Positions 26,039 through 33,964 of a DNA stretch of 64,000 nucleotides are shown here, in pieces. Source of the stretch: Pseudomonas purpurea (GTDB lineage: Bacteria > Pseudomonadota > Gammaproteobacteria > Pseudomonadales > Pseudomonadaceae); assembly GCF_039908635.1 (NCBI RefSeq), contig NZ_CP150918.1:2909001-2973000 (forward strand). Direction: 5' to 3'. Position 1 is the stretch's first letter, and each line of letters starts with the position of its first letter. Below the pieces are notes generated by a model. It saw only the letters and a program-made list of their open reading frames with translations. It ran no database searches and was not told the DNA's origin. The translations under genes and the position numbers were made by a program.

Positions 26039-27106
26039 CTAGCGACGAATTTCGGGAGGCGGACTGGTGGTCAATTCCGGCCGGTTATGACGCCATTTAG
26101 GTTCTTTGTTCAGGGTGTCGTTGGTGAACCCGCGCAGCCACTTGACCAATTTGCCGTACGGCCGGACGAGGTTGGAGGAGAACACCGCGCCGGGTGGCTC
26201 ATCCATGAACGGCATGAACTTGTCGGGGAAGCCGGGCATGGTGCAGCCGATGCAGATACCCCCGACATTCGGGCAACCGCCGATGCCGTCCATCCAACCG
26301 CGTTTGGGCACGTTGCACTGCACCACCGGGCCCCAGCAGCCGAGTTTGACCAGGCACTGCGGCTGGCCATATTCGGTGGCGAAGCTGGCCTGTTCGTAGT
26401 AACCCGCACGGTCGCAGCCTTCGTGCACCGTTTTGCCGAACAGCCACGTCGGACGACCGGCATCGTCCAGCGGAATCATCGGCGCGACGCCGGCCAACTG
26501 ACGCAGCAGGTAGAGCAGGGTTTCCATGAAGTTGTCCGGCTGCACCGGGCAACCCGGCACGTTCACCACTGGCAGGCCGGCCTTGGATTTCCAGTTCCAG
26601 CCCAGGTAGTCGTTGACGCCCATGCAGCCCGTGACATTGCCCTGCATCGCATGGATCCCGCCATACGTGGCACAGGTGCCGCAAGCCACCACGGCCAGTG
26701 CCTTGGGACTCAAGCGGTCGAGCCATTCGGGGATGGTGATCGGTTCACCGGTTTGCGGGTCGTTGCCCATGTAGGCCCAGTACCCTTCACCGCTGAGGTT
26801 TTCGTTGGGAATGGAGCCTTCCATCACCAGCACGAAATCAATCTCGCCGCGTGCAGCCTGGTGCCAGTACTGCATCAACTCTTCACCGACTTCGTAACAC
26901 AGGTCGGGGTTATGCAAATGGACCTTCGGCAAGCCCGGAATCGCGCCCAGCACCACGTCTTCGATGCTCGGCAGGGTTGCGGCGGTGATCGAGATCGAGT
27001 CGCCGTCACAGCTCATGCCGTCATTGATCCAGATAATGTGGACTTCTTTGAGGTCGGGTTTGCGTTGGGTCTTGCGTCCGTAGGGGACGGCGTTCGTCTC
27101 GGCCAT
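26039..27106 (-). CDS. hhyS: [NiFe]-hydrogenase small subunit, group 1h-like, no Tat signal
   Basis: This 355-residue subunit carries the iron-sulfur relay. The first ligand motif, usually CxxC, reads WINDGMSCDGDSISI, i.e. Cys33 and Asp36, matching the 3Cys/1Asp proximal [4Fe-4S] cluster described for the R. eutropha actinobacterial-type enzyme. Further cluster cysteines lie in VACGTCATYGG, VPGCPVQPDNF, HEGCDRAGYYE, KLGCWGPVVQC and GICIGCTMPGFPD. There is no twin-arginine signal and no C-terminal membrane anchor, so the enzyme should stay cytoplasmic. The ATG at 27106 (MAETNAVPYG) has AGGAGG 8 nt upstream and is preferred over further upstream codons. First gene of the operon. Confidence 0.96.
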   Translation of the reverse strand: MAETNAVPYGRKTQRKPDLKEVHIIWINDGMSCDGDSISITAATLPSIEDVVLGAIPGLPKVHLHNPDLCYEVGEELMQYWHQAARGEIDFVLVMEGSIPNENLSGEGYWAYMGNDPQTGEPITIPEWLDRLSPKALAVVACGTCATYGGIHAMQGNVTGCMGVNDYLGWNWKSKAGLPVVNVPGCPVQPDNFMETLLYLLRQLAGVAPMIPLDDAGRPTWLFGKTVHEGCDRAGYYEQASFATEYGQPQCLVKLGCWGPVVQCNVPKRGWMDGIGGCPNVGGICIGCTMPGFPDKFMPFMDEPPGAVFSSNLVRPYGKLVKWLRGFTNDTLNKEPKWRHNRPELTTSPPPEIRR

Positions 27107-27185
27107 GGTCTTTGCCTCCTGATCGCATGTGTCCATGCCTTGCAGGGTCGGTCGATGAGTCAAACAGGGGCGCCACCAGACCGGG

Positions 27186-27259
27186 CTACACCTGTAGGGT
27201 TGTATCCCAACGCTCGGGACGCGACCAAGCGTGCGACTACCTAGGGGTGACTACCCAGG
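27186..27259 (-). promoter_or_regulatory. Candidate operator region of the hydrogenase operon
   Basis: The 188-bp gap before the small-subunit gene contains two direct repeats, GACTACCTAGG (27235-27245) and GACTACCCAGG (27249-27259), spaced 14 bp start to start, and nearer the gene a perfect inverted repeat CTACA-CC-TGTAG (27186-27197). All three share a CTAC core. They are good candidates for binding of the neighbouring FixJ/NarL-type regulator. No convincing sigma70 or sigma54 promoter was found by eye. Confidence 0.45.
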
Positions 27260-27294
27260 TCGGTTTCAGGAGCGAGGAGGAGGGCTGGCGCGCT

Positions 27295-27918
27295 TCATAA
27301 ATGCAGTTGGTGGATACCGCACAGCACCGCCATGGTGATGAGTTCGGCGGTCGAGCGGGCCTGCATCTTGAGCATCAGGTGCTCGCGATGGTGTTCGACG
27401 GTACGCGGGCTGATCATCAGCTCCCGGGCGATGCGTTTATTGGGCAGGTCCGAGACCACCAGCGCAAAAACCTGCTGCTCGCGAGGCGACAGGTTGCGAA
27501 AGCGCTGCTGCACCAACGCCTGCTCCCGGGCCAGTCGGCGGTCGTCGAGGTCCTTCTCCAGTGCAAGCTGCACGCTGGCCAGCAGTTCTTTTTCGCTGAA
27601 CGGTTTTTCCAGAAAGTCCACCGCACCGCACTTGAGCGCGGCCACTGCCGTGCGGGCGTTGGCGTGACCGCTGATGAAGATGATGGGGAGGCGGGCGTGC
27701 AACGCTTTGAGCTTTTGTTGCAGCTCCAGCCCGGTGGTGCCCGGCATTCGCAGGTCCGTGATCAGGCAACCAGGTTGCTGCGGGTCAAAACCGTCGAGAA
27801 AGGTGTTCGCGCAAGTGTAGGTGCGTACGCCCAGGCCGCTGGCTTTCAGCGTGCGCTCAAGCGCGGCGAGAAACAGCCGGTCATCGTCCACCACATGGAT
27901 AACGGGGTCAGTCGTCAT
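27295..27918 (-). CDS. FixJ/NarL-type response regulator
   Basis: A two-domain regulator of 207 residues. The receiver has the acidic pocket VVDDDR, the phospho-acceptor Asp55 in CLITDLRMPG, and the conserved Thr/Ser (FISGHA) and Lys (EKPFS) positions. A LuxR-type helix-turn-helix follows (LSPREQQVFALV, then NKRIARELMISPRTVEHH). The start at MTTDPVIHV is chosen by domain; an ATG two codons upstream (27924) is equally possible. It overlaps the upstream kinase gene by about 11 bp, so both form one operon. Its position just before the hydrogenase operon on the same strand suggests it controls hydrogenase transcription; this is inference. Confidence 0.92.
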   Translation of the reverse strand: MTTDPVIHVVDDDRLFLAALERTLKASGLGVRTYTCANTFLDGFDPQQPGCLITDLRMPGTTGLELQQKLKALHARLPIIFISGHANARTAVAALKCGAVDFLEKPFSEKELLASVQLALEKDLDDRRLAREQALVQQRFRNLSPREQQVFALVVSDLPNKRIARELMISPRTVEHHREHLMLKMQARSTAELITMAVLCGIHQLHL

Positions 27919-29035
27919 GGCCATTACCGTGCAGGGTCGGCAAGGTGAAATGCACCGTTGCCCCGTGGGTCGAACGGGCATCGGCCCACAGTTTGCCGCC
28001 GTGGGTCTCGATGATGGTGCGGCTGATGGACAACCCCAGGCCCATGCCTCGGCGCTTGGTGGTGTAGAACGGGTTGAACATGCGCTCGATCTGCCTGGGG
28101 TCCAGGCCCGGCCCGGTGTCTGCCACGCTGACCTGAATCTGCCCCGACGGTTGTTCGCGGGCTTTGATCATCAACCGATTACGGACCCCGCCATTTTCGC
28201 GCATGGCTTCGATGCTGTTATGCGCCAGGTTCACCAGGACCTGGCCGATCTGTACCGCGTCGACCCGTACATAGGGCATGTCCGGTTCGATGTCCAGGTG
28301 TAACTCGATGTCGTTGTCCCGGGCATCCGCCTCGATCAGCATCGAGACTTCCTGAAGCAAGGCAAAAAACTTGCACTCGGTGCACATTTCGCCGTCATCC
28401 TGCAAAAAAGCGCGCAGGTGGCTAACCACGTCACTGGCGAACTCTGCGGCTTCTCGGGCCTGAGTCACGGCCTCGATAAACTCGGGTGTGGGCGCAGAGT
28501 CGGGGCGTAACAGCCGCAACGCTGCTTCACAATTGAGCACCACGGTGCCCAGCGGCTGATTCAGTTCGTGCGCCAGGCTGGAAGCCAACTCACCGGCCGT
28601 GTTCAGTCGGGCGAGCCGCGAGAGCTGGGATTGCATCCTGCGCATTTTTTGCGCGGACTCCTGCTCACCTGACACGTCCACCATGACCGTGCGAAAGCAC
28701 TCGGTGTGCGCCGAGGTGTTGGGGTCGCTGTCACTTTTGAGCCAAAGCGTCGCCACCCGGCCATGACGGTTCTTGACCCGCAGCTTCTGGCTGACACAAC
28801 TTCCCACGCTGCCCAGTTTGGTCAAGTGCGCATGAAACTGGTGCTTATCGGCGCTGACCACCCAGCGGGCGAACGATTCCCCGGTCAGCCATGCGGCATC
28901 CCAGCCCAGTAGCGCTGCGCCGGTGTGGTTGATTTTGCAGATGCAGCCCGAGGCATCGAGCAACACGTAGCCAATGGGCGCGTGCTCGAACAAGTCCTGA
29001 TAATCAAAGGTTCGAGGAGGCGGTTTGTTCTGCAT
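27908..29035 (-). CDS. PAS-domain sensor histidine kinase (FixL-like, soluble)
   Basis: This 375-residue kinase has no transmembrane segment. An N-terminal PAS domain (about 10-120, FEHAPIGYVLLDASGCICK onward) is followed by a HisKA helix with His156 in SLAHELNQPLGTV and a HATPase_c domain with N-box NLAHNSIEAM, G1 DTGPGLD and G2 GMGLGLS. This arrangement is that of FixL-type kinases, but I see no clear heme-ligating His in the expected FixL spacing, so the signal may be another ligand or redox. A CTEC pair (218-221) sits between the dimerisation and ATPase domains and CIC (31-33) in the PAS, both possible redox sites. It forms an operon with the downstream response regulator. Confidence 0.92.
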   Translation of the reverse strand: MQNKPPPRTFDYQDLFEHAPIGYVLLDASGCICKINHTGAALLGWDAAWLTGESFARWVVSADKHQFHAHLTKLGSVGSCVSQKLRVKNRHGRVATLWLKSDSDPNTSAHTECFRTVMVDVSGEQESAQKMRRMQSQLSRLARLNTAGELASSLAHELNQPLGTVVLNCEAALRLLRPDSAPTPEFIEAVTQAREAAEFASDVVSHLRAFLQDDGEMCTECKFFALLQEVSMLIEADARDNDIELHLDIEPDMPYVRVDAVQIGQVLVNLAHNSIEAMRENGGVRNRLMIKAREQPSGQIQVSVADTGPGLDPRQIERMFNPFYTTKRRGMGLGLSISRTIIETHGGKLWADARSTHGATVHFTLPTLHGNGHDD

Positions 29036-29171
29036 GTCGGGGTCGGCCGGTGCGTCGGAGGATTCTGGATGCGGAGTCCGTCGCCGTTCAGTTGCCTATT
29101 GCAGTGTAGACGCGCATGGCCGGTGGCTCAGCTAGCCTGCTAAGGGCCTTGTTTTGATTGAGGGCGACACC

Positions 29172-29606
29172 ATGCGCTGGTCACGGCACTTTCTGGGCCT
29201 GCCTCTGCACCCGATGCTGGTGCATTTTCCGCTGGTGCTGTGGCTCTGCGTCCCGGTGCTTGACGGGTTGGCGCTGTGGCATCCGGCGTCCATCTGGTGG
29301 GAACTGGCGTTGGCGGCCACCGCCATCGGGGTGGTGGCCGGTGTGTTTGCACTGATTACCGGGCTGATGGAATACATCCATTTGTCCGAAACCGGTAGCA
29401 ATGACGTCAGGCTCGCCGCCCGACATGGGGTACGGACGACACTGGTCTGGTGCGTGATGGCCGTGAAATGGCTGGTCGCAAGCCTCGCCGAAACCGGGCC
29501 GGGCTTGATACTGGTGTGTTGGCTGATCGACGCATTGGCGTGTGGCTTATTACTTCAAGGCGCGTTTTTCGGCACCAAAATAACGTATGACGGGTACCGG
29601 TCATGA
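29172..29606 (+). CDS. DUF2231-family inner membrane protein
   Basis: A 144-residue protein with four hydrophobic segments (about 15-35, 45-70, 85-105, 110-135). The N-terminal signature GLPLHPMLVHFPLVLW, with a His-Pro-x4-His-Phe-Pro core, defines the DUF2231 family, whose histidines suggest heme or metal binding but whose function is unknown. The ATG at 29172 is chosen over an upstream TTG because the LHPMLVHFP motif then falls at the usual distance. It is divergent from the sensor kinase gene with about 135 bp between them, so both may share a regulatory region. Confidence 0.82.
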   Translation: MRWSRHFLGLPLHPMLVHFPLVLWLCVPVLDGLALWHPASIWWELALAATAIGVVAGVFALITGLMEYIHLSETGSNDVRLAARHGVRTTLVWCVMAVKWLVASLAETGPGLILVCWLIDALACGLLLQGAFFGTKITYDGYRS

Positions 29607-29720
29607 CGAGCCGAGCCGTTGGTCGGTTCATTCGGGATGTCTGTCGAATTGACGCTGTGCGGGTCGACTAATCGGTAAATCCCCCGTCACCCCTGAAGCA
29701 ACTCAAGCAGGAGAGTAACC

Positions 29721-30074
29721 ATGTCCTATGTCGATGGCTTTGTGGCTGCTGTTCCCACTGCCAACCGCGAACAGTTCAAACGACACGCCGAGTTCATGGC
29801 GGCTATTTTCAAGGAAAACGGTGCGCTGAGCATCACCGAATGCTGGGGCGACGATGTGCCCGAAGGCAAGGTGACGTCGTTCCCGCTGGCCGTGAAACTC
29901 AAGGAAGACGAAACCGTGGTCTTTTCATGGATCATCTGGCCCGACCGCCAAACGCGTGACGTGGGCATGGGCAAGTTCATGTCCGACCCGAGAGTGCAAT
30001 CCGAGGGCAACGCCATGCCTTTCGATGGTCAGCGGATGATCTTTGGCGGGTTTGAAACAATCGTGAACCTGTGA
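29721..30074 (+). CDS. DUF1428-family protein (YbaA-like)
   Basis: A small soluble protein of 117 residues with the DUF1428 pattern: MSYVDGFVAAVPTANRE at the start, ECWGDDVPEGKVTSFP in the middle, and FSWIIWPDRQTRD and GKFMSDPR near the end. The fold is a ferredoxin-like alpha/beta dimeric barrel as in YbaA/YciI-like proteins; biochemical activity is unknown. A clear SD (CAGGAG) lies 9 nt before the ATG. It appears monocistronic. Confidence 0.9.
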   Translation: MSYVDGFVAAVPTANREQFKRHAEFMAAIFKENGALSITECWGDDVPEGKVTSFPLAVKLKEDETVVFSWIIWPDRQTRDVGMGKFMSDPRVQSEGNAMPFDGQRMIFGGFETIVNL

Positions 30075-30130
30075 GGTGCGCGCGTCACCCAGGTGCCCGG
30101 CGGGCCTGACAAGGATTCAGGCCCGTGCGG

Positions 30131-30322
30131 TCATTCTTGAAGGGTGATCCGGCAACTCTTGCGATTACGGATCTCGGTCTCCGAAGGCCGCTCTTTGACA
30201 AACTCGAAGCGCGGCTCGCCTTCGCTGTACGTCACCAGCCAACCCCATTCCAGCTCTGACTCATCCTGCCCGGGTTTCGGCGGCGCAGCCCACCATGGCT
30301 CCTTGCTGACAATCTGGCGCAT
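30131..30322 (-). CDS. Small conserved hypothetical protein
   Basis: A 63-residue soluble protein, MRQIVSKEPWWAAPPKPGQD onward, with a tryptophan-rich N-terminal third and a basic C-terminal end. The ATG has GAGGG a few bases upstream. No domain is recognised. Composition and codon use match the surrounding Pseudomonas genes, and the frame is undisturbed, which is why I call it a gene rather than a chance frame. Confidence 0.55.
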   Translation of the reverse strand: MRQIVSKEPWWAAPPKPGQDESELEWGWLVTYSEGEPRFEFVKERPSETEIRNRKSCRITLQE

Positions 30323-30499
30323 ACATCCCTCGCGGTGCTTTAGGTCACCTCAACTATAACGGGGATGGGAGAGGGCGCCAGAACGGGAATGGGGGGCAGA
30401 CAGGCTGGCGTTATGACCACTCTGGCTGGCGAGTACGCCGAGAATACCGAGGATGCGAACAAGATGCGTCTTCGTCGATCCGGGGACCTGAGGTAGAAT

Positions 30500-30790
30500 G
30501 TCGCGGCATGGATGCTCACCGCCCTCGGGATCATGGGGGCGGTGGTTGACCGAAAGGGCTCCCGAACGCTTCCGATTGTGCCTATCCGTGGAGTCAGGGC
30601 ATCGAAGGACACGCGATGAGATTGGCGGGCGTCATGTGTGTGAACAGGTCGAACCTGCTCATGGCTGGCGTGCGTAGATGTACACATAAAATTAGTGTCA
30701 CCCGAGTAGCTGAAGCCAATGACTAACAAGAAGTCAGCGCAGGAGGGGCCTAAACGTGAGACCGATAGTGTCTATCGGTCTTATATATCC
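30500..30790 (+). ncRNA. Candidate structured RNA or long mqo leader
   Basis: The 585-bp gap before mqo has no supported gene but has signs of a transcript. A TAGAAT -10-like box lies at 30494-30499 (weak -35). It is followed by a stem ACCGCCC/GGGCGGT and a stem CAGGT-CGA-ACCTG. The element ends in a perfect 9-bp hairpin, GACCGATAG (30760-30768) and CTATCGGTC (30772-30780), with a TTATATAT tail, which looks like an intrinsic terminator. It matches no riboswitch or housekeeping RNA I know. It could be a free small RNA of about 280 nt or an attenuated leader of mqo. Confidence 0.4.
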
Positions 30791-30907
30791 ACCCGTCAGT
30801 CTTTCTGAGATCGGGGTTCGACGGCATGCACCCTTGCATGCAGTGAACCAGGGCACCTCATGATCAAGCATGGCGGGGGGATGGCGTTCTATCCTAGGTA
30901 TAACGGT

Positions 30908-32554
30908 ATGTTGAAAAAAGTGAACACAGGGCTGTTGGGCCTGGCCATGTCGATGGTACTCATGCCCTTGCATGCAGCTGAGACGAAGAAAGTGGATGTC
31001 CTGCTCATCGGCGGGGGCATCATGAGTTCGACCCTGGGTGTCTGGCTCAATGAGCTTGAACCTGGCCTGTCGATGGAAATGGTCGAGCGTCTTGACGGCG
31101 TTGCCGAGGAAAGCTCGAACGGCTGGAACAACGCCGGTACCGGTCACTCTGCCCTGGCGGAGTTGAACTACACGCCAGAAGACAAGAATGGCAAGGTCGA
31201 GATCCCCAAGGCCGTTGAAATCAACGAGGCTTTCCAGATCTCGCGTCAATTCTGGGCCTGGCAGGTCAAGAACGATGTCCTGAAGAACCCTCACTCCTTC
31301 ATCAACTCCACACCGCACATGAGCTTCGTGTGGGGCGATGACAACATCAAGTTCTTGAAAAAGCGCTACGAAGCGCTGCAAGCGAGCCCGTTGTTCGCAG
31401 GCATGCAGTACTCGGAAGACCCGGTACAGATCAAGAAATGGGTTCCATTGATGATGGAAGGCCGTGATCCGAACCAGAAGATTGCCGCCACCTGGTCGCC
31501 GATCGGTACGGACGTGAACTTCGGCGAAATCACCCGCCAGTTCGCCGGTTACCTGCAAACCAAGCCGAACTTCTCCCTGAAGCTTTCGAGCGAAGTGGAA
31601 GACATCACGCGCAATGAAGATGGCACCTGGCGTGTGTCTTACAAGAACCTGAAAGACGGTACTGAAACCCAGACCGACGCCAAGTTCGTGTTCATCGGCG
31701 CGGGCGGCGGTGCACTGCACCTGCTGCAAAAGTCGGGCATTCCTGAAGCTCAGGAATATGCAGGCTTCCCGGTTGGCGGCTCGTTCCTGGTGACCGAGAA
31801 CCCGACGATTGCCGAACAGCATATGGCCAAGGCCTATGGCAAGGCGTCGGTTGGCGCACCGCCGATGTCGGTTCCCCACCTGGACACCCGCGTACTCGAT
31901 GGCAAGCGCGTTATCCTGTTTGGCCCATTCGCGACCTTCTCCACGAAGTTCCTGAAAGAAGGCTCTTACTTCGATCTGCTGACCAGCACCACCACGCACA
32001 ACTTCTGGCCTATGACCAAGGTGGGCATCGAGCAGTACCCACTGGTTGAATACCTCGCCGGTCAGCTGATGCTGTCGGATGAAGACCGTATGAATGCCCT
32101 GAAGGAATACTTCCCGAACGCCAAGGCTGAAGACTGGCGTCTGTGGCAGGCCGGCCAGCGCGTACAGATCATCAAGCGTGACGAAGAGAAGGGCGGCGTC
32201 CTGAAACTCGGCACCGAGATCGTTGCTTCCCAGGACGGCAGCATTGCCGGTCTGTTGGGCGCATCGCCTGGCGCTTCTACTGCTGCGCCGATCATGCTGA
32301 GCGTGCTTGAGAAGGTATTCAAGGACAAGGTCGCCACCCCGGCCTGGCAGGAAAAGCTGCGCCAGATCGTTCCGAGCTACGGCACCAAGCTCAACGACAG
32401 TCCTGAGCGTGTTTACCAGGAGTGGGCATACACCAGCAAGGTTCTGCAACTTGATCCGCCACCTGTGATTAACCAGGCAGCCCCTGCGCAAGCCCCGGCT
32501 CCGGCTCAAGCGAAACCGCAAGAGAGCAATCCAGCCGCCGATATGGCGCTGTAA
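30908..32554 (+). CDS. mqo: Malate:quinone oxidoreductase
   Basis: This FAD-dependent enzyme (548 residues) oxidises malate to oxaloacetate and feeds electrons to quinone, replacing or complementing NAD-malate dehydrogenase in the TCA cycle. The dinucleotide-binding motif is [19 protein letters not shown] near residue 32, followed by [20 protein letters not shown], typical of MQO. The N-terminal 24 residues ([20 protein letters not shown]) form a signal-like hydrophobic stretch ending HAAE, as in many Pseudomonas MQOs. The C-terminus ends in a Pro/Ala-rich tail ([12 protein letters not shown]) of unknown use. The ATG at 30908 is preferred over 30860 because of the signal-like N-terminus, although its SD is weak. 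Confidence 0.95.
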   Translation: MLKKVNTGLLGLAMSMVLMPLHAAETKKVDVLLIGGGIMSSTLGVWLNELEPGLSMEMVERLDGVAEESSNGWNNAGTGHSALAELNYTPEDKNGKVEIPKAVEINEAFQISRQFWAWQVKNDVLKNPHSFINSTPHMSFVWGDDNIKFLKKRYEALQASPLFAGMQYSEDPVQIKKWVPLMMEGRDPNQKIAATWSPIGTDVNFGEITRQFAGYLQTKPNFSLKLSSEVEDITRNEDGTWRVSYKNLKDGTETQTDAKFVFIGAGGGALHLLQKSGIPEAQEYAGFPVGGSFLVTENPTIAEQHMAKAYGKASVGAPPMSVPHLDTRVLDGKRVILFGPFATFSTKFLKEGSYFDLLTSTTTHNFWPMTKVGIEQYPLVEYLAGQLMLSDEDRMNALKEYFPNAKAEDWRLWQAGQRVQIIKRDEEKGGVLKLGTEIVASQDGSIAGLLGASPGASTAAPIMLSVLEKVFKDKVATPAWQEKLRQIVPSYGTKLNDSPERVYQEWAYTSKVLQLDPPPVINQAAPAQAPAPAQAKPQESNPAADMAL

Positions 32555-32570
32555 GGCTCTGCAAAATGAA

Positions 32571-32597
32571 GCCTGCCCCAACAGCGTTGGGGCAGGC
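32571..32597 (+). terminator. Terminator hairpin after mqo
   Basis: Perfect 12-bp arms GCCTGCCCCAAC (32571-32582) and GTTGGGGCAGGC (32586-32597) enclose an AGC loop, 17 bp after the mqo stop. A T-rich stretch exists only on the other strand, so it may also work in the minus direction. Confidence 0.75.
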
Positions 32598-32867
32598 GAC
32601 AGTGTTGACCGCCGCCTGCTTGCGGCGGCCAGCAATCGTGACTCTCCCCCCTCCAGTCCCCACCGGCAGATCGAGCATCAACGGCTCGACGATGACCGAG
32701 GCGGTGTAAAATCGCGCCCCTGCGTACATTCCTGATCTGCTGAGTTGCCTGACGACAGCGGATTCTGCTCAAGCACGCCGAATACACACCCTGATGCGTT
32801 TTTCCTAAGGCGGTCATTAGTGACTCAGCGTCAAGTGGCTACACCCCAAGCACGTCACCACAAGGCA
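32598..32867. other. Intergenic stretch with no gene
   Basis: Between mqo and the convergent LysR gene I find no open frame with coding character. A GGTGTAAAATCGCGCC segment near 32702 resembles a housekeeping -10 region but leads into no gene; it may be the leftover of a deleted neighbour. Confidence 0.5.
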
Positions 32868-33809
32868 TTACGAATTCACGGGACTACTCGGTTTGCCACC
32901 CGATGGGGCCAGACTGGCTGCAAGTACCTCCAATAACGCACTGACCTTGGGAAGCGCCTGACGGCTTTTTAACCAAACCAAATTGATCGCCAGACCATCG
33001 GTTGCCAAATGGGGGAGCACTTCAACCAAGGTCCCTTCTTCAAGTTGACGTTTGATCAACCATGAAGGCAACTGCGCGATACCGCATCCGGCCAACACCG
33101 CAATCACCAGACCTTCGCCATCGCCCACCACGAACCTTGCGGGTACTATCCTGCGTTCCGTTTCGCCTGGGTGGGTTCCTGAAAAACTCCAGGGGCTGAC
33201 CGTTCCGTCCGCCCAGCCGTAGGTGATGCACTGGTGATGTTCCAGGTCGCGATCGGTCATAGGCGTGCCATGCTTGTTCAAATACGCCGGCGACGCACAG
33301 AAGATATGCCACTCACTGCCCAGGTAGCGATGACCCAATGCGGCGGGCCAAACGTCCGAACCACCGATGCGCACGACGATGTCGACACCTTCCTCGATCG
33401 GGTCGATGAAACGGTCGGAAAACGAAATGTGCGGCAGCAACAGAGCGTGGTCCTGGACAAACCGCAGAATGACCGGAAGGGCCTGCGAGCGGCCGAAGGC
33501 ACCTGGAAGGTCAATTCGAATTCTTCCACGAGGCTCGACGTTTTCGGCATGTAGCGACAGCTCAGCCTCTTCGAGGTCGGCCAGCACGCCTGTGCAGGTG
33601 CGATAGAACGCAATCCCCGCATCCGTCAGTGACAAGCGTCTTGTCGTACGATGAAACAAGCGCGTCTGCAGCCTGCTCTCCAGTCGAGCAATGCCTTTGC
33701 TGATTGCCGACCCCGTCAGATTCATCCGCTCGGCAGCAGCCTTGAAACTGCCGGAGTCCGCGACGCAGACAAATACATCAATGCCTTTTAATCGCTCGGA
33801 GGAAAACAT
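32868..33809 (-). CDS. LysR-family transcriptional regulator
   Basis: This 313-residue regulator has an N-terminal winged HTH (MFSSERLKGIDVFVCVADSG, then FKAAAERMNLTGSAISKGIARLESRL, about 1-60) and a periplasmic-binding-like effector domain (about 90-295). It is divergent from an MFS transporter gene with a 155-bp shared control region holding an AT-rich inverted repeat, so it very likely regulates that transporter. The co-inducer is unknown. The HTH subgroup resembles regulators of the CrgA/DsdC type; no more precise call is possible. Confidence 0.93.
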   Translation of the reverse strand: MFSSERLKGIDVFVCVADSGSFKAAAERMNLTGSAISKGIARLESRLQTRLFHRTTRRLSLTDAGIAFYRTCTGVLADLEEAELSLHAENVEPRGRIRIDLPGAFGRSQALPVILRFVQDHALLLPHISFSDRFIDPIEEGVDIVVRIGGSDVWPAALGHRYLGSEWHIFCASPAYLNKHGTPMTDRDLEHHQCITYGWADGTVSPWSFSGTHPGETERRIVPARFVVGDGEGLVIAVLAGCGIAQLPSWLIKRQLEEGTLVEVLPHLATDGLAINLVWLKSRQALPKVSALLEVLAASLAPSGGKPSSPVNS

Positions 33810-33839
33810 AGATGCCCCACATTCATGAATTACGTTCCT

Positions 33840-33868
33840 CTGATTTGATAAAAAACATCATAAATCAG
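33840..33868. promoter_or_regulatory. LysR-type operator in divergent promoter region
   Basis: Arms CTGATTT (33840-33846) and AAATCAG (33862-33868) form an interrupted inverted repeat containing the ATTT-N-AAAT style spacing of LysR boxes. It lies about 30 bp from the LysR start and about 100 bp from the MFS start. Confidence 0.55.
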
Positions 33869-33964
33869 AATACTGTTCCCCAGTAAGCTTGATTCCAGTG
33901 CATCAATTAACGATGTACGACTAACCAATTCCATAAAAATCACCTGCTGAACGATGAGGCAAGG

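Noticed and set aside
24222..26042. 606-codon plus-strand frame across the hydrogenase large subunit
   Set aside because: The minus-strand gene carries all NiFe ligands; the opposite frame only mirrors it.
28600..29035. Heme-binding FixL-type PAS
   Set aside because: Domain order fits FixL but the expected heme-ligand His context is not evident, so only a generic PAS call is made.
30734..32635. 633-codon open frame on the minus strand across mqo
   Set aside because: It is the antisense shadow of mqo; high-GC codon bias keeps the opposite frame open. No domain and no start signal.
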